From Aureispira sp050633105 (GTDB lineage Bacteria; Bacteroidota; Bacteroidia; Chitinophagales; Saprospiraceae), in contig JBOEFW010000053.1 in NCBI GenBank assembly GCA_050633105.1, forward strand, positions 186,001-250,000: a DNA stretch of 64,000 nucleotides, read 5' to 3'. Position numbers and translations under genes: made by a program. Shown piece by piece: positions 1 through 7,911 of the stretch (positions within the stretch are counted from its first letter, which is position 1; every line of letters begins with the position of its first letter). A model generated the notes under the pieces. That model saw nothing but the letters and a program-made list of their open reading frames with translations, had not been told where the DNA came from and did not search any database.

Positions 1-168
1 ATTCTATATGGGCACAACTTATCTTTCCCTGATGTACGTATTGAATTTCGCGACCAAGATCGTGGTTTTGCACCTGATTTCCTGATTTATACTGAAAAAA
101 CGACTGTTTCTGAACAGGAGCTATTGGCTTGCCTATTGCCTTTGATTTTGGAGAAGGCAAGAGATTAA
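1..168 (+). CDS. C-terminal fragment of an unidentified protein
   Basis: Reading frame 1 is open from the window edge to a TAA at 166-168, giving the last 55 residues of a protein whose start lies outside. The visible part contains the stretch VRIEFRDQDRGFAPDF and ends in a leucine-rich helix (LLACLLPLILEKARD). I do not recognise the family and see no signal or catalytic motif. It ends 35 bases before the convergent queG stop, so the two genes are tail to tail. Confidence rests on the clean open frame and its amino-acid composition alone. Confidence 0.5.
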   Translation: MLYGHNLSFPDVRIEFRDQDRGFAPDFLIYTEKTTVSEQELLACLLPLILEKARD

Positions 169-202
169 TAGGGCGTTATGATCCATATAATGGCTTAGTA
201 AG

Positions 203-1159
203 CTATCCTTCTTTTTCCTTCAAAAATGCAATATTTCGCTGCAAACCTTCATACTTCGTCCGCTTGACGGCTGATTTTTTGAATACTTTTTGGAAAACCT
301 CTTTTGTGATTTCTTGCCAATCGCTTTTAGTTAATGCCAGTAAATCTGAGTGGGGCTCAAAAGCAGGCTCTGTGTGGGGTTTAGAAAAACGATTCCAAGG
401 ACACACTTCTTGGCAAACATCACAACCAAACATCCAATTATCAAACTGCCCTTGCATCGTTTGGGGGATGGCTTCTTTTAACTCTATTGTAAAATAAGAA
501 ATACACTTGCTCCCATCTACCACATAACCATCAGGATGAATCGCTTCTGTAGGGCAGGCATCAATACAGCGCGTACAACGTCCACAATAATCTTTGATGG
601 GGCCATCATATAGCAAAGGCAAATCAAGGATTAATTCCGCCAAAAAGAAATACGATCCTTGTTGACGCGTAATCAACAAACTGTTCTTACCAATCCATCC
701 CACGCCACTGTGTTTTGCCCAATCTCGTTCTAACACAGGAGCAGAATCTACAAAGCAACGCCCTTCAATTCCACCTACCTTCTCTTGTAATTCGTTAAAA
801 AGTTGATGGAGTTTTTTCTTAATAACATGGTGATAATCTTGCCCATAGGCATATTGAGAAATCTTAGGAGCAGTGGGATCTGCTTGTTTTTGTGGGTTGT
901 GATAATTGTATAATAAAGTCACAACCGATTGTGCTCCTTCTACTAGTTTTCGAGGATCGACTCGTTTATCAAAATAATTCTCTAGGTACTGCATTTGTCC
1001 ATGGGCCCCTTGATTGAGCCATTTTTCCAAGCGCCTAGCTTCTTCCGTCAACTCTCTAGCTGCTGCAATTCCCACAAAGGAAAATCCTAGTTCATAAGCG
1101 CGCTCGCGCAGCCACTGTGTTGTTGCTCTGCTGGTCATGGAAAAATAATCTATTGGCAT
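203..1159 (-). CDS. queG: epoxyqueuosine reductase QueG
   Basis: QueG reduces epoxyqueuosine to queuosine in the wobble position of tRNAs with GUN anticodons, using cobalamin and two [4Fe-4S] clusters in the cytoplasm. The 318 residues carry both ferredoxin-type cysteine sets: CGRCTRCIDACP (C192, C195, C198, C202) and CDVCQEVCPWN (C246, C249, C253), with C219 in SKCISYF as the likely extra ligand. VDSAPVLERDWA near residue 137 holds the aspartate the family uses for catalysis, and the segment GWIGKNS is also typical. Length is normal for the short bacterial form without HEAT repeats. Two starts are possible: ATG at 1159 or ATG at 1138 (MTSRATTQ); homologues usually begin close to the second. 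The next gene upstream on the same strand (DUF1573 lipoprotein) ends 27 bases away, so they may be cotranscribed. Confidence 0.95.
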   Translation of the reverse strand: MPIDYFSMTSRATTQWLRERAYELGFSFVGIAAARELTEEARRLEKWLNQGAHGQMQYLENYFDKRVDPRKLVEGAQSVVTLLYNYHNPQKQADPTAPKISQYAYGQDYHHVIKKKLHQLFNELQEKVGGIEGRCFVDSAPVLERDWAKHSGVGWIGKNSLLITRQQGSYFFLAELILDLPLLYDGPIKDYCGRCTRCIDACPTEAIHPDGYVVDGSKCISYFTIELKEAIPQTMQGQFDNWMFGCDVCQEVCPWNRFSKPHTEPAFEPHSDLLALTKSDWQEITKEVFQKVFKKSAVKRTKYEGLQRNIAFLKEKEG

Positions 1160-1186
1160 TCTTCAGAATTGTCTCAAGATACGACT

Positions 1187-1768
1187 TTATTCTGCTTTTG
1201 GTTCCTCTGTTTCTGTCGCCGTTTCTTTTGGAGCAATAACCACTCCTTTGAGAGACAAGACATCTCCTTTAGGTTTAGCATTACTATAGACCGTAATCGT
1301 TGTAAATTGAGGCCCAACTTTGCCTTTACTATCAAAACGTGCTTTAATGCTGCTCTCTTCATTAGGAGCAATATCTAAGAAAGGGTAACTACCAATAGTG
1401 CAACCACAAGAGCCTTTTACATCCTTAATAGTAAGGGGGCGTTCTCCTACATTTTTGAATTTAAATTCATACTCAACAATCTCTCCTTGTTGGATAGAAT
1501 CATAGTTATGACTTGTTTCTTTGAAAGCTATATTCGCAGGAATACGCACAGGCCGTTCGGCTCTAGTTGCTTTTGGAGTCGTATCTAGAACTTCTTCTAC
1601 AACAGCAATTGTATCTGGCTCTACTAAGGGTTCTGGTTCAGGAGTTACAACTGAAGTAGTTGGTGCAACAGGTGGATTTTCATCAATGGGAGTGGAATCA
1701 TTTTCACAAGCCATTATTACTGTTATTAGTACTAAACTTGTTATTATAAGGCGTAGAGTGTGCGTCAT
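1187..1768 (-). CDS. DUF1573 domain lipoprotein
   Basis: A 193-residue predicted lipoprotein. The N-terminus has a basic residue, a hydrophobic stretch and a lipobox ending at C21 (VIMAC), followed by a Pro/Glu/Thr-rich linker to about residue 75. The C-terminal part, from FKETSHNYDSIQQGE to the end, is a DUF1573 immunoglobulin-like fold: it has the signature FKFKNVGERPLTI and the GSCGCT motif with two conserved cysteines. DUF1573 proteins are common in Bacteroidota envelopes, but their role is not defined. The gene is transcribed divergently from dnaX and sits directly upstream of queG. Confidence 0.85.
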   Translation of the reverse strand: MTHTLRLIITSLVLITVIMACENDSTPIDENPPVAPTTSVVTPEPEPLVEPDTIAVVEEVLDTTPKATRAERPVRIPANIAFKETSHNYDSIQQGEIVEYEFKFKNVGERPLTIKDVKGSCGCTIGSYPFLDIAPNEESSIKARFDSKGKVGPQFTTITVYSNAKPKGDVLSLKGVVIAPKETATETEEPKAE

Positions 1769-1969
1769 GTTGTGTTTAAAAGCTAGTCAGAGAAAAGGTA
1801 AATGGGTTTATCTTGATACCTTGTTTGCTTATACGCAGGACAAGTTTTTTTGTTCCAACTTTTTTTGTTGAAATAACAATTGCAATATACTAAACATTCA
1901 TCCACAAATAAACAGTTAGTCTAGCACTTTTGCAATTAAAACTTAGTGGCGGGCTATGTGTCTGAAAAC

Positions 1970-2000
1970 TTGCAACTCCTCTAATAGATTAGTACCTTTG
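1970..2000 (+). promoter_or_regulatory. Bacteroidota-type promoter of dnaX
   Basis: TTG at 1970-1972 and a perfect TAnnTTTG box (TACCTTTG) at 1993-2000 are separated by 20 bases, matching the Bacteroidota sigma factor consensus (-33 TTTG, -7 TAnnTTTG). The last G of the -7 box lies only 4 bases before the dnaX ATG at 2005, so the predicted start of transcription falls on or within a base or two of the start codon. This implies a leaderless or nearly leaderless mRNA. Confidence 0.6.
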
Positions 2001-2004
2001 TAGT

Positions 2005-3849
2005 ATGAGTAACTTTGTAGTATCCGCCAGAAAATATCGCCCCATTCGTTTTGACGATGTCGTTGGGCAACAACATGTGTCACAAACACTTAAAAATGCC
2101 ATTCAAAATGGTCATTTAGCACAAGCCTTTTTGTTTTGTGGACCACGTGGCGTTGGTAAAACAACCTGTGCTCGTATTCTAGCAAAAGTACTCAATTGCC
2201 AAAACCCTACGCCTGACAAAGAACCTTGTGATGCCTGTGAATCTTGCCTGTCGTTTAATAAAAATGCCTCGCTCAATATTTCAGAACTGGATGCTGCTTC
2301 TAACAATAGTGTAGAACACATTCGTGCCTTGATTGAGCAAGTTCGTTTTGCGCCACAGCAAGGCCAATACAAAATCTATATTATAGATGAGGTACACATG
2401 CTCTCTCAACAGGCTTTTAATGCCTTTTTAAAAACGTTAGAAGAGCCGCCTTCTTATGCCATTTTTATCTTGGCAACCACAGAGAAGCACAAGATTATTC
2501 CAACCATTTTGTCGCGTTGCCAAATCTTTGATTTTAATCGGATTCAAGTCGCTGACATGACGGCGCATTTGCAGAAAATCTGCCAAGAGGAAAAAATTAC
2601 CGCAGAAGAAGAAGCTTTGCGAGTGATTGCTCAAAAAGCAGATGGTGCTTTGCGAGATGCCTTGTCCATTTTTGATAGAATTGTTAGTTTCGCAGGAGAA
2701 AGTATTAGTTATCAAGATGTCATCGAGAACCTTAACATTCTCGATTATGACTATTATTTCCAAATAATAGACGCCATGGTAAGCGAAGATGCTAGTCGTC
2801 TATTGCTTATTTTTGATAAAATTTCTAGGAAAGGCTTTGATGGAGATATTTTTATCAATGGTCTAGCAGAACACTTGCGCAACTTACTGGTTTGTCAAGA
2901 TCCACGCACTGTTGATTTGTTAGAAGTAGGAGAAAGCATTCAAACACGTTACCAGCAACAAGCTACTCTAGTACCAACGGCCTTGATTTTGTCTGCTCTA
3001 AGTCTAGCCAATGACTGTGATGTCAACTACAAAATGGCGCGCAATAAACGCCTTCATGTAGAGATGAGTTTAATTAGAATGGCTTATATGCAACGTTCTA
3101 TGCTAGCGAGCCAGGCCATTCCTGTTGTTACTGCTGAAAAAAAAACACTTGATTCAACGCCGATAGCTAATACTGCTATGGTAGAAGAGCCAAGAGCCGC
3201 CTATACCTCTAAAGTTACCCCTCCTGTTCAAGAAACGCCTCCAGTTGTTGCCACACCAGAGCCTAAAAAAGAAGCCCCTGTTGCTCCGACTAAGGAAGAA
3301 ATCACGCCTGTAGCAGAACTGAAATCCGACAATGCACCTGCTCCTTCTACCATCAGTAAAAGCACTAATTTTGCTGAAAAAATGGCCAAAAAGAAGGCAA
3401 ACAACTTACTTTCTACCTTAAAAGATGCGGTAGAAGCAGAAGAACAATTGCCAGAAAAAGAGGCCTTACCTTTTACAGATGAAAACATTGCAATCCTTTG
3501 GCAACAATACTGGTCTGCGATTGAATCTCCTTCTATCCAAATCTTGTTTAAAACGGCCAAAGTAGAAATTCTAGACCTAGAACTAGGCACCTTGAAGGTC
3601 ATTGCCGCAGGAAATAGAGCCAAAGATGCTATTTTCCGCGAAGCGCCTTTGAAACAACTGCTCATGCAACAGTTTCAGAAGAAGAGCTTAACCTTGGAAG
3701 TTATTATAGATGAGAAAAAACTAGACCTCCCAAAACCCAAACCCATGTTACCACAAACCGATCGCGATAAATATGTTCATTTTTTAAAAATGAACCCAAC
3801 ACTCAAAGATTTTCAGAAACAATTTCAATTGTTACCCCCCAAAAGCTAA
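2005..3849 (+). CDS. dnaX: DNA polymerase III subunit gamma/tau
   Basis: DnaX is the motor subunit of the clamp loader and, in its tau form, links polymerase and helicase. The 614 residues start with the family-typical SARKYRP and have Walker A GPRGVGKT (46-53), the zinc knuckle C65, C75, C78, C81, Walker B IIDEV (126-130), sensor 1 ATTEKHKI and the SRC motif (170-172). Domain III ends near residue 370. A Pro/Glu/Ala-rich linker (about 378-470) follows, then a tau-like C-terminal domain. An uninterrupted A9 run at codons 378-381 sits at the gamma/tau boundary (see separate entry). The start is fixed by homology (the N-terminal SARKYRP) and by a promoter that ends 4 bases upstream. A 47-residue ORF follows after 42 bases. 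Confidence 0.96.
   Translation: MSNFVVSARKYRPIRFDDVVGQQHVSQTLKNAIQNGHLAQAFLFCGPRGVGKTTCARILAKVLNCQNPTPDKEPCDACESCLSFNKNASLNISELDAASNNSVEHIRALIEQVRFAPQQGQYKIYIIDEVHMLSQQAFNAFLKTLEEPPSYAIFILATTEKHKIIPTILSRCQIFDFNRIQVADMTAHLQKICQEEKITAEEEALRVIAQKADGALRDALSIFDRIVSFAGESISYQDVIENLNILDYDYYFQIIDAMVSEDASRLLLIFDKISRKGFDGDIFINGLAEHLRNLLVCQDPRTVDLLEVGESIQTRYQQQATLVPTALILSALSLANDCDVNYKMARNKRLHVEMSLIRMAYMQRSMLASQAIPVVTAEKKTLDSTPIANTAMVEEPRAAYTSKVTPPVQETPPVVATPEPKKEAPVAPTKEEITPVAELKSDNAPAPSTISKSTNFAEKMAKKKANNLLSTLKDAVEAEEQLPEKEALPFTDENIAILWQQYWSAIESPSIQILFKTAKVEILDLELGTLKVIAAGNRAKDAIFREAPLKQLLMQQFQKKSLTLEVIIDEKKLDLPKPKPMLPQTDRDKYVHFLKMNPTLKDFQKQFQLLPPKS
3137..3145 (+). other. A9 slippery run at the gamma/tau boundary of dnaX
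   Basis: Nine consecutive A residues fall in codons GAA AAA AAA ACA (residues 378-381), just after AAA+ domain III. Adding one A gives GAA AAA AAA AAC ACT TGA, a stop after residue 382. Losing one A gives a stop nine codons later (TAG). Either slip therefore yields a clamp-loader-only gamma-length protein. Known parallel: Thermus thermophilus dnaX makes gamma by RNA polymerase slippage on an A9 run. The run and the stops are seen directly; the slippage is inferred. Confidence 0.5.
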
Positions 3850-3891
3850 GGAACAATTATTACTAGCATTTAGTACAGGACTATTTTGATT

Positions 3892-4035
3892 ATGGAAAAG
3901 AAGCAGATTCAATTAGATTTAAATTTTGAAGAAATCAATGTTATTCTCAAAGCTCTAGGAAATTTACCATTTAATGAGGTGTATGACTTGATTGGAAAAA
4001 TTCACGAGCAAGCCAATAGTCAAAACAATTCCTAA
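3892..4035 (+). CDS. small conserved-type protein, 47 aa
   Basis: An ATG at 3892 opens 47 codons ending at TAA 4033-4035. The predicted product starts MEKKQIQLDLNFEEINVIL and continues with LGNLPFNEVYDLIGKIHEQA, one compact helical unit with regular hydrophobic spacing. Very similar small proteins (a beta strand, then two helices with the pattern LxxEExNxILxxLGxxPxxxVxxLIxKI) recur in Bacteroidota, from memory, without known function. It begins 42 bases after the dnaX stop and could be translated from the dnaX transcript. The next gene starts 19 bases after its stop. Confidence 0.65.
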   Translation: MEKKQIQLDLNFEEINVILKALGNLPFNEVYDLIGKIHEQANSQNNS

Positions 4036-4054
4036 TTTCACGCCCTACCTCCAG

Positions 4055-4564
4055 ATGGAACATTATTTAGAAATATCGGCCACGGCCTGCTTTATTGGCT
4101 TAGTAGATGCCGCTGCTTATCAGGGATTTATTGGCAATGAGGTAGCTTACGAAACCTTGGAGCAACATATTCTGAAGCAGATGCAACAAGGACGTCTCTT
4201 GTTTTGGGGATCTATCACGCCCAATCGTTGGACGATACGCCTGATTGATCAGCCCAGTCCCTCCCCTGCCATACAATCGTTCCAAGGACAATTACACGTT
4301 TCTTCTAATCAGTTGTATTTGGTCAATTACGACATGTTGATGGATGCCGCGCAATTTAAAGAAGATGCGCTCTCGCAACAATTCTTATCTCCTATTCCCA
4401 TAAAAAAAGGTTGGTATCAAATAACTGTCCATCAGCTTTTTAATCCTGATCAAGATGCTATTACAGAGGAAGGTTTAGGTTTTGAAATCCACCTAGCTCC
4501 TCTTGCCAAAACGCCTTCTCAACCAGCCAATTCGTTTACAACAATTCCTTGGTCTATCTATTAG
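4055..4564 (+). CDS. hypothetical protein, 169 aa
   Basis: An unrecognised protein of 169 residues starting MEHYLEISATACFIGLVDAAA. No signal peptide or membrane segment is evident, and it looks like a mixed alpha/beta soluble protein with many Gln residues. The frame is open upstream to an ATG at 3992, but that start would overlap the 47-residue ORF by 44 bases. The ATG at 4055 gives a clean gene 19 bases after that ORF and is preferred. It is probably cotranscribed with dnaX and the small ORF, and is followed by the sdpR-like promoter region. No function is proposed. Confidence 0.6.
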   Translation: MEHYLEISATACFIGLVDAAAYQGFIGNEVAYETLEQHILKQMQQGRLLFWGSITPNRWTIRLIDQPSPSPAIQSFQGQLHVSSNQLYLVNYDMLMDAAQFKEDALSQQFLSPIPIKKGWYQITVHQLFNPDQDAITEEGLGFEIHLAPLAKTPSQPANSFTTIPWSIY

Positions 4565-4616
4565 TTTTGATGACTAATTAAAAAAAACACATCTAAAAAC
4601 TTGACTTTTTAGAACA

Positions 4617-4640
4617 ATAATTAGACATTTGTCTAAATAT
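4617..4640. promoter_or_regulatory. palindromic operator of the ArsR/SdpI pair
   Basis: TTAGACA (4621-4627) and TGTCTAA (4630-4636) form a perfect 7-bp inverted repeat around TT; with one mismatch it extends to 12-bp arms (ATAA...AAAT flanks). It lies 14 bases before the ATG of the ArsR-type regulator and 12 bases after a TTGAC element at 4601-4605. Its length, symmetry and position fit the operator of an ArsR-family autorepressor. The binding itself is inferred. Confidence 0.6.
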
Positions 4641-4653
4641 ACAATTACACAGT

Positions 4654-4917
4654 ATGAACCATCTTTTTAAAGCATTGAATGATGCAACTCGACGCGCCAT
4701 CTTAGAATTATTAAAAGAAAGCGATTTAACAGCAGGAGACATTGCTGCACATTTTGATATTTCTAAACCCAGTATCTCTCATCATTTAGATTTACTGAAA
4801 CGCGCCAACTTAGTCACTTCTATTCGGAAAGGGCAATACTTGGTGTACTCTCTCAATATGAGCGTCTTTGAGGAAGTTATTCAATGGTTGATGCAGTTTA
4901 GAGATTCTACTGATTAA
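4654..4917 (+). CDS. ArsR-family autorepressor (SdpR-like)
   Basis: An 87-residue winged helix-turn-helix repressor. The motif core is LTAGDIAAHFDISKPSISHH (residues 25-44), followed by LDLLKRANLVTSIRKGQYLVY, the wing and dimerisation region typical of SdpR. No metal-binding cysteine motif (ELCVCD) is present, so it is not a metal sensor of the ArsR/SmtB type. In the known SdpR/SdpI system of Bacillus, the repressor is titrated by the membrane protein SdpI encoded next to it. Here an SdpI-like gene follows after 20 bases, and a palindrome lies just upstream, so the two genes form a self-regulated operon. Confidence 0.9.
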   Translation: MNHLFKALNDATRRAILELLKESDLTAGDIAAHFDISKPSISHHLDLLKRANLVTSIRKGQYLVYSLNMSVFEEVIQWLMQFRDSTD

Positions 4918-4937
4918 TAATTAAAATCCCTTTTATC

Positions 4938-5606
4938 ATGACAGCTACCACTAATTTCGTCAAGACCAATGGTTTACTTTTGATTTTAACTATAGCTCCT
5001 CTTGTCTATCTTCTAGTAATGTGGTCTAGTATCCCAGAGACCGTTCCTTTGCACTGGAATTTTAAAGGCGAGCCCGACCGCTATGGTTCTAAACAATCCC
5101 TACTTTGGTTGCTTGTTGGACTTAATCTATTTATGTATCTCTTTCTATTAATCTTGCCCCGCATTGCAGCACGCAAGGAAGAAATAGATGCTATGGGTAG
5201 CAAATACAACCGCCTTCGATTTGTTTTACAATTGTTTGTTGCTATGTTGAGTGGTATTATTGTATTAATGGCAAGTGGTCAGGTAGCTGTTAATCAACAG
5301 CTCTTATTAGGAAGCTGTTTCTTGCTATTTATGCTATTGTTTGGGAATTATGTAGGCAGTATTCGCCCTAATTATTTTATAGGAATAAGAACACCTTGGA
5401 CCTTACAATCTGATACCGTTTGGCGCAAAACACATCGTTTGACAGGGCGCTTATTATTGACAGGAGTAGTATTGGGTTTTATTTTGTTATTTTCCTTGCC
5501 TTCCTCTTGGGGAATGATGGGAGTCGTTTCCGTCCTAGTCGCAGCCTTACTTTTTCCTGCGGTGTATTCTTTTTTCTTGTTTAAGAAAGAGCAAGCTAGT
5601 ACCTAG
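4938..5606 (+). CDS. SdpI/DUF1648 family membrane protein
   Basis: A 222-residue integral membrane protein with about six predicted transmembrane segments. The N-terminal part has the DUF1648 signature VPLHWNFKGEPDRYGSK just after the first segment. The middle part (YVGSIRPNYFIGIRTPWTLQ, then WRKTHRLTGRLL) is the SdpI/YhfL hallmark. SdpI of Bacillus gives immunity to the SdpC toxin and sequesters SdpR at the membrane. Homologues in other phyla are usually found without a toxin gene, and none is visible here. The role is therefore best stated as membrane partner of the ArsR-type regulator encoded upstream. Confidence 0.88.
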   Translation: MTATTNFVKTNGLLLILTIAPLVYLLVMWSSIPETVPLHWNFKGEPDRYGSKQSLLWLLVGLNLFMYLFLLILPRIAARKEEIDAMGSKYNRLRFVLQLFVAMLSGIIVLMASGQVAVNQQLLLGSCFLLFMLLFGNYVGSIRPNYFIGIRTPWTLQSDTVWRKTHRLTGRLLLTGVVLGFILLFSLPSSWGMMGVVSVLVAALLFPAVYSFFLFKKEQAST

Positions 5607-5804
5607 TTAGGTATTACTAGAGCATACTTTAATAAAAGCTCGCCCAATATTGAACGAATTACCAATAAACGCCGTTATCAGGTTGATAAAATATTTTGAT
5701 AAATCAATCGAAAAATTATGCTACCCTTTAAAACTGGAAAGATGTAACCTAATCGTCCAAAGATTAGAATGAAATAATTTTGAAGTTTAACTAAAAAACG
5801 AAAA

Positions 5805-6368
5805 ATGAAAAATATATTTTTCACTTCAGACCACCACTTTGGACATAAAAACGTAATCAAATACTCTGACCGTCCATTTGAATCCATTACAGAAATGGAT
5901 CAAATAATGATACAAAGATGGAATGAAAAGATCGGTAAAACCGATGAAGTTTATCATTTAGGAGATGTAGGTTTATCCTCCTCTGGAAAATTGCGAAAAA
6001 TTTTAGAGCAACTGAATGGTAAGATTTATTTAATCAAGGGTAATCATGAAAAATCAGCCGAAGCTTGTTCTTCAAGATTTGAATGGATTAAAGATTACTA
6101 TGAACTGATAATTGAAGATGATGAATTTGAAAAAGGGCAACAAATGGTTGTTTTATTTCACTATTCATTAAGAGCGTGGAATGCTTCTCATTGGGGCACT
6201 TATCATTTATATGGACATTCTCATGGAACTTTAGAAGACAAATCAGATTCCTTATCCTTTGATATTGGAGTTGATTGTCATGATTTTTATCCATTATCTT
6301 ATGAAGAGGTAAAATCCATTATGCAAAAGAAAAATTGGAACCCTCCCTTCAAAAAAGGGAATAGATAA
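5805..6368 (+). CDS. calcineurin-like metallophosphoesterase
   Basis: A 187-residue cytoplasmic phosphoesterase. All metal-binding blocks of the family are present: SDHHFGH (D9, H11), GDVG (D54), GNHE (N80, H81), LFHY and GHSHG near residue 145. This is the small single-domain form, often found in phages and mobile regions as well as chromosomes; the substrate cannot be told from sequence. It stands alone after a 198-base AT-rich gap and is followed by a strong intrinsic terminator, so it is probably a single-gene unit. ATG 5805 is the first in-frame methionine and directly precedes the metal-binding block. Confidence 0.88.
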   Translation: MKNIFFTSDHHFGHKNVIKYSDRPFESITEMDQIMIQRWNEKIGKTDEVYHLGDVGLSSSGKLRKILEQLNGKIYLIKGNHEKSAEACSSRFEWIKDYYELIIEDDEFEKGQQMVVLFHYSLRAWNASHWGTYHLYGHSHGTLEDKSDSLSFDIGVDCHDFYPLSYEEVKSIMQKKNWNPPFKKGNR

Positions 6369-6441
6369 AAGAGAAAGTGAATTGGCAACAATTAGTCTAA
6401 CTATAAATCAGTAAGGCTATACAAACTGCCATAACCTATAA

Positions 6442-6511
6442 CAGTGTTTAAAGTGGAGGCTTAAAGAGATATTTACTACAATACCTTTTCCATTTTAAAC
6501 ACTGCTTTTTT
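6442..6511 (+). terminator. intrinsic terminator after the phosphoesterase gene
   Basis: A 16-bp stem (6442-6457 with 6489-6504, one G-U pair) with a 31-base loop is followed by C and six T (6505-6511). It lies 73 bases after the stop of the phosphoesterase gene. The loop is unusually long for a terminator. Confidence 0.7.
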
Positions 6512-6611
6512 ATGTCCTATAATTGGAGATATCTCACCTAGAAAACACTATACAGCAAGGATTGCTGTCCATCTTAATGCATCATTAAAATGAGTGCCTT
6601 ATACTTTAAAC

Positions 6612-6646
6612 AAAAAAGGCAACTAGCCTGGTTAGTACTAGTTGCC
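6612..6646 (-). terminator. intrinsic terminator after the WG-repeat gene
   Basis: GGCAACTAG (6618-6626) pairs perfectly with CTAGTTGCC (6638-6646). On the minus strand the stem is followed by six T (6617-6612). It lies 55 bases beyond the stop of the WG-repeat gene. Confidence 0.8.
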
Positions 6647-6700
6647 CTTGGTTGGTTATGATTCATTGGTGAAATCCATAGATTTCTATTACATGGCTAT

Positions 6701-7282
6701 TTACAGCTCTGCGAAAGAACCATTTTGGTTGTTTGCATCCCCATAACGCTTCCAAGTTTTGTTTAATTGTACCCAGATCTTACCGTCTTGGTCCAATTTG
6801 ATGGCATCATAAGCAGTTTCTACGATTTCAAGACCTTGCTCATTTAATAGTCCCCATTTTCCATCAACCATGACAGCAGCTACTCCTTCATTGAAACCAC
6901 CTACCCAGTCGTAACGTAAAGGTGTCAAGCGCTTGCCTTGTTTGTTGATGAATGTCCATTTACCATTTTTATTAACAGCAGCATATCCATTGTTGAACAA
7001 ACGAATGTCATTATAGATAGGCTGGCAAATTTCGTATCCTTGTTTGTTAATCAAACCAAATTTTCCATCTACTTTGATTAGAGCAGCACCTTCTTGGTAC
7101 TCGCTAATAATTAGTGCACCAGTACTAGTAGTACCTTTATTGGGTGTAATTGTCTGAACAGATGCGACAAAAGTACCTTCAGAAAAAGATTGGTGGCTTA
7201 CTAATTGAGCTTGTGTGTTGATGGCTAAAAGACTCAAAGCTACGACTAGTGTATTTCTTAAGCTTGTGAATGACCCTTTCAT
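6701..7282 (-). CDS. secreted WG-repeat protein
   Basis: A 193-residue protein with an N-terminal signal peptide (hydrophobic core around residues 10-24, probable cleavage after TQA/Q). Three WG repeats follow, recognisable as KVDGKFGLINKQGYEI, KNGKWTFINKQGKRLT and VDGKWGLLNEQGLEI, spaced about 45 residues apart. A Leu/Trp-containing tail ends the protein. WG repeats form small beta-rich units, frequent in exported Bacteroidota proteins; no enzymatic role is implied. The gene is monocistronic, with its own terminator downstream and a 629-base divergent intergenic region upstream. Confidence 0.85.
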   Translation of the reverse strand: MKGSFTSLRNTLVVALSLLAINTQAQLVSHQSFSEGTFVASVQTITPNKGTTSTGALIISEYQEGAALIKVDGKFGLINKQGYEICQPIYNDIRLFNNGYAAVNKNGKWTFINKQGKRLTPLRYDWVGGFNEGVAAVMVDGKWGLLNEQGLEIVETAYDAIKLDQDGKIWVQLNKTWKRYGDANNQNGSFAEL

Positions 7283-7911
7283 AATTAATAATGTTGTTTA
7301 AAGTTAGTTTGTATTCTTAATAAAAAATTATTATCAAAATATTCAATGTCATTTTAGGGTTTCAAATATAAGATATCCACGCCATGACATTTACTACAAA
7401 GCAATTAACCGCAGAAAAGTTTCTACTCTAAAAGCACCTTCGACTATTCCTAGAATTTTATCGATGAACGATTCTCCTTATAAGGTTTAGTTAATACTTT
7501 TAGTAGATTCTTTACAAATAATTTAAGCACAATACTCTTCAAGATAACAATGTAGCTTCCTATTTTTTTTCGCCCTACAAAATTGTATTTGGGTGTGAAT
7601 TTGATTTTAGAAGTATAATTTGTTACAACTTGTTGAATGCTCGCAATTATCCTTTTTTGCTGTTTCTTGTCAAAATTTTTGCTTTCTTGTAAAGCAACTT
7701 ATCTATTCTTTGCTGACACAAAATTAGACTATTATTCTTATAATTCCACATTTTTAACGTTAAAACAAAATTAAATTCCGAAACTTTTATGTTAACATTG
7801 GTTTTTTCTACAATTATAAAGGCACATAGAATTTGGGAGAGGTCACTTTTAAGAAATATTTGTACCTTTAATAGAGTCCTCTACCATTTTAATCCATTTA
7901 ATACCTTCCTC
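7283..7911. other. long AT-rich divergent intergenic region
   Basis: These 629 bases separate the WG-repeat gene from the lipoprotein gene. I see no convincing ORF, RNA or repeat, and no full TTTG-N20-TAnnTTTG promoter. A partial -7-like box (TACCTTTA, 7863-7870) lies 42 bases before the lipoprotein ATG. An open frame running in from 7789 lacks coding character before 7912. Confidence 0.4.
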
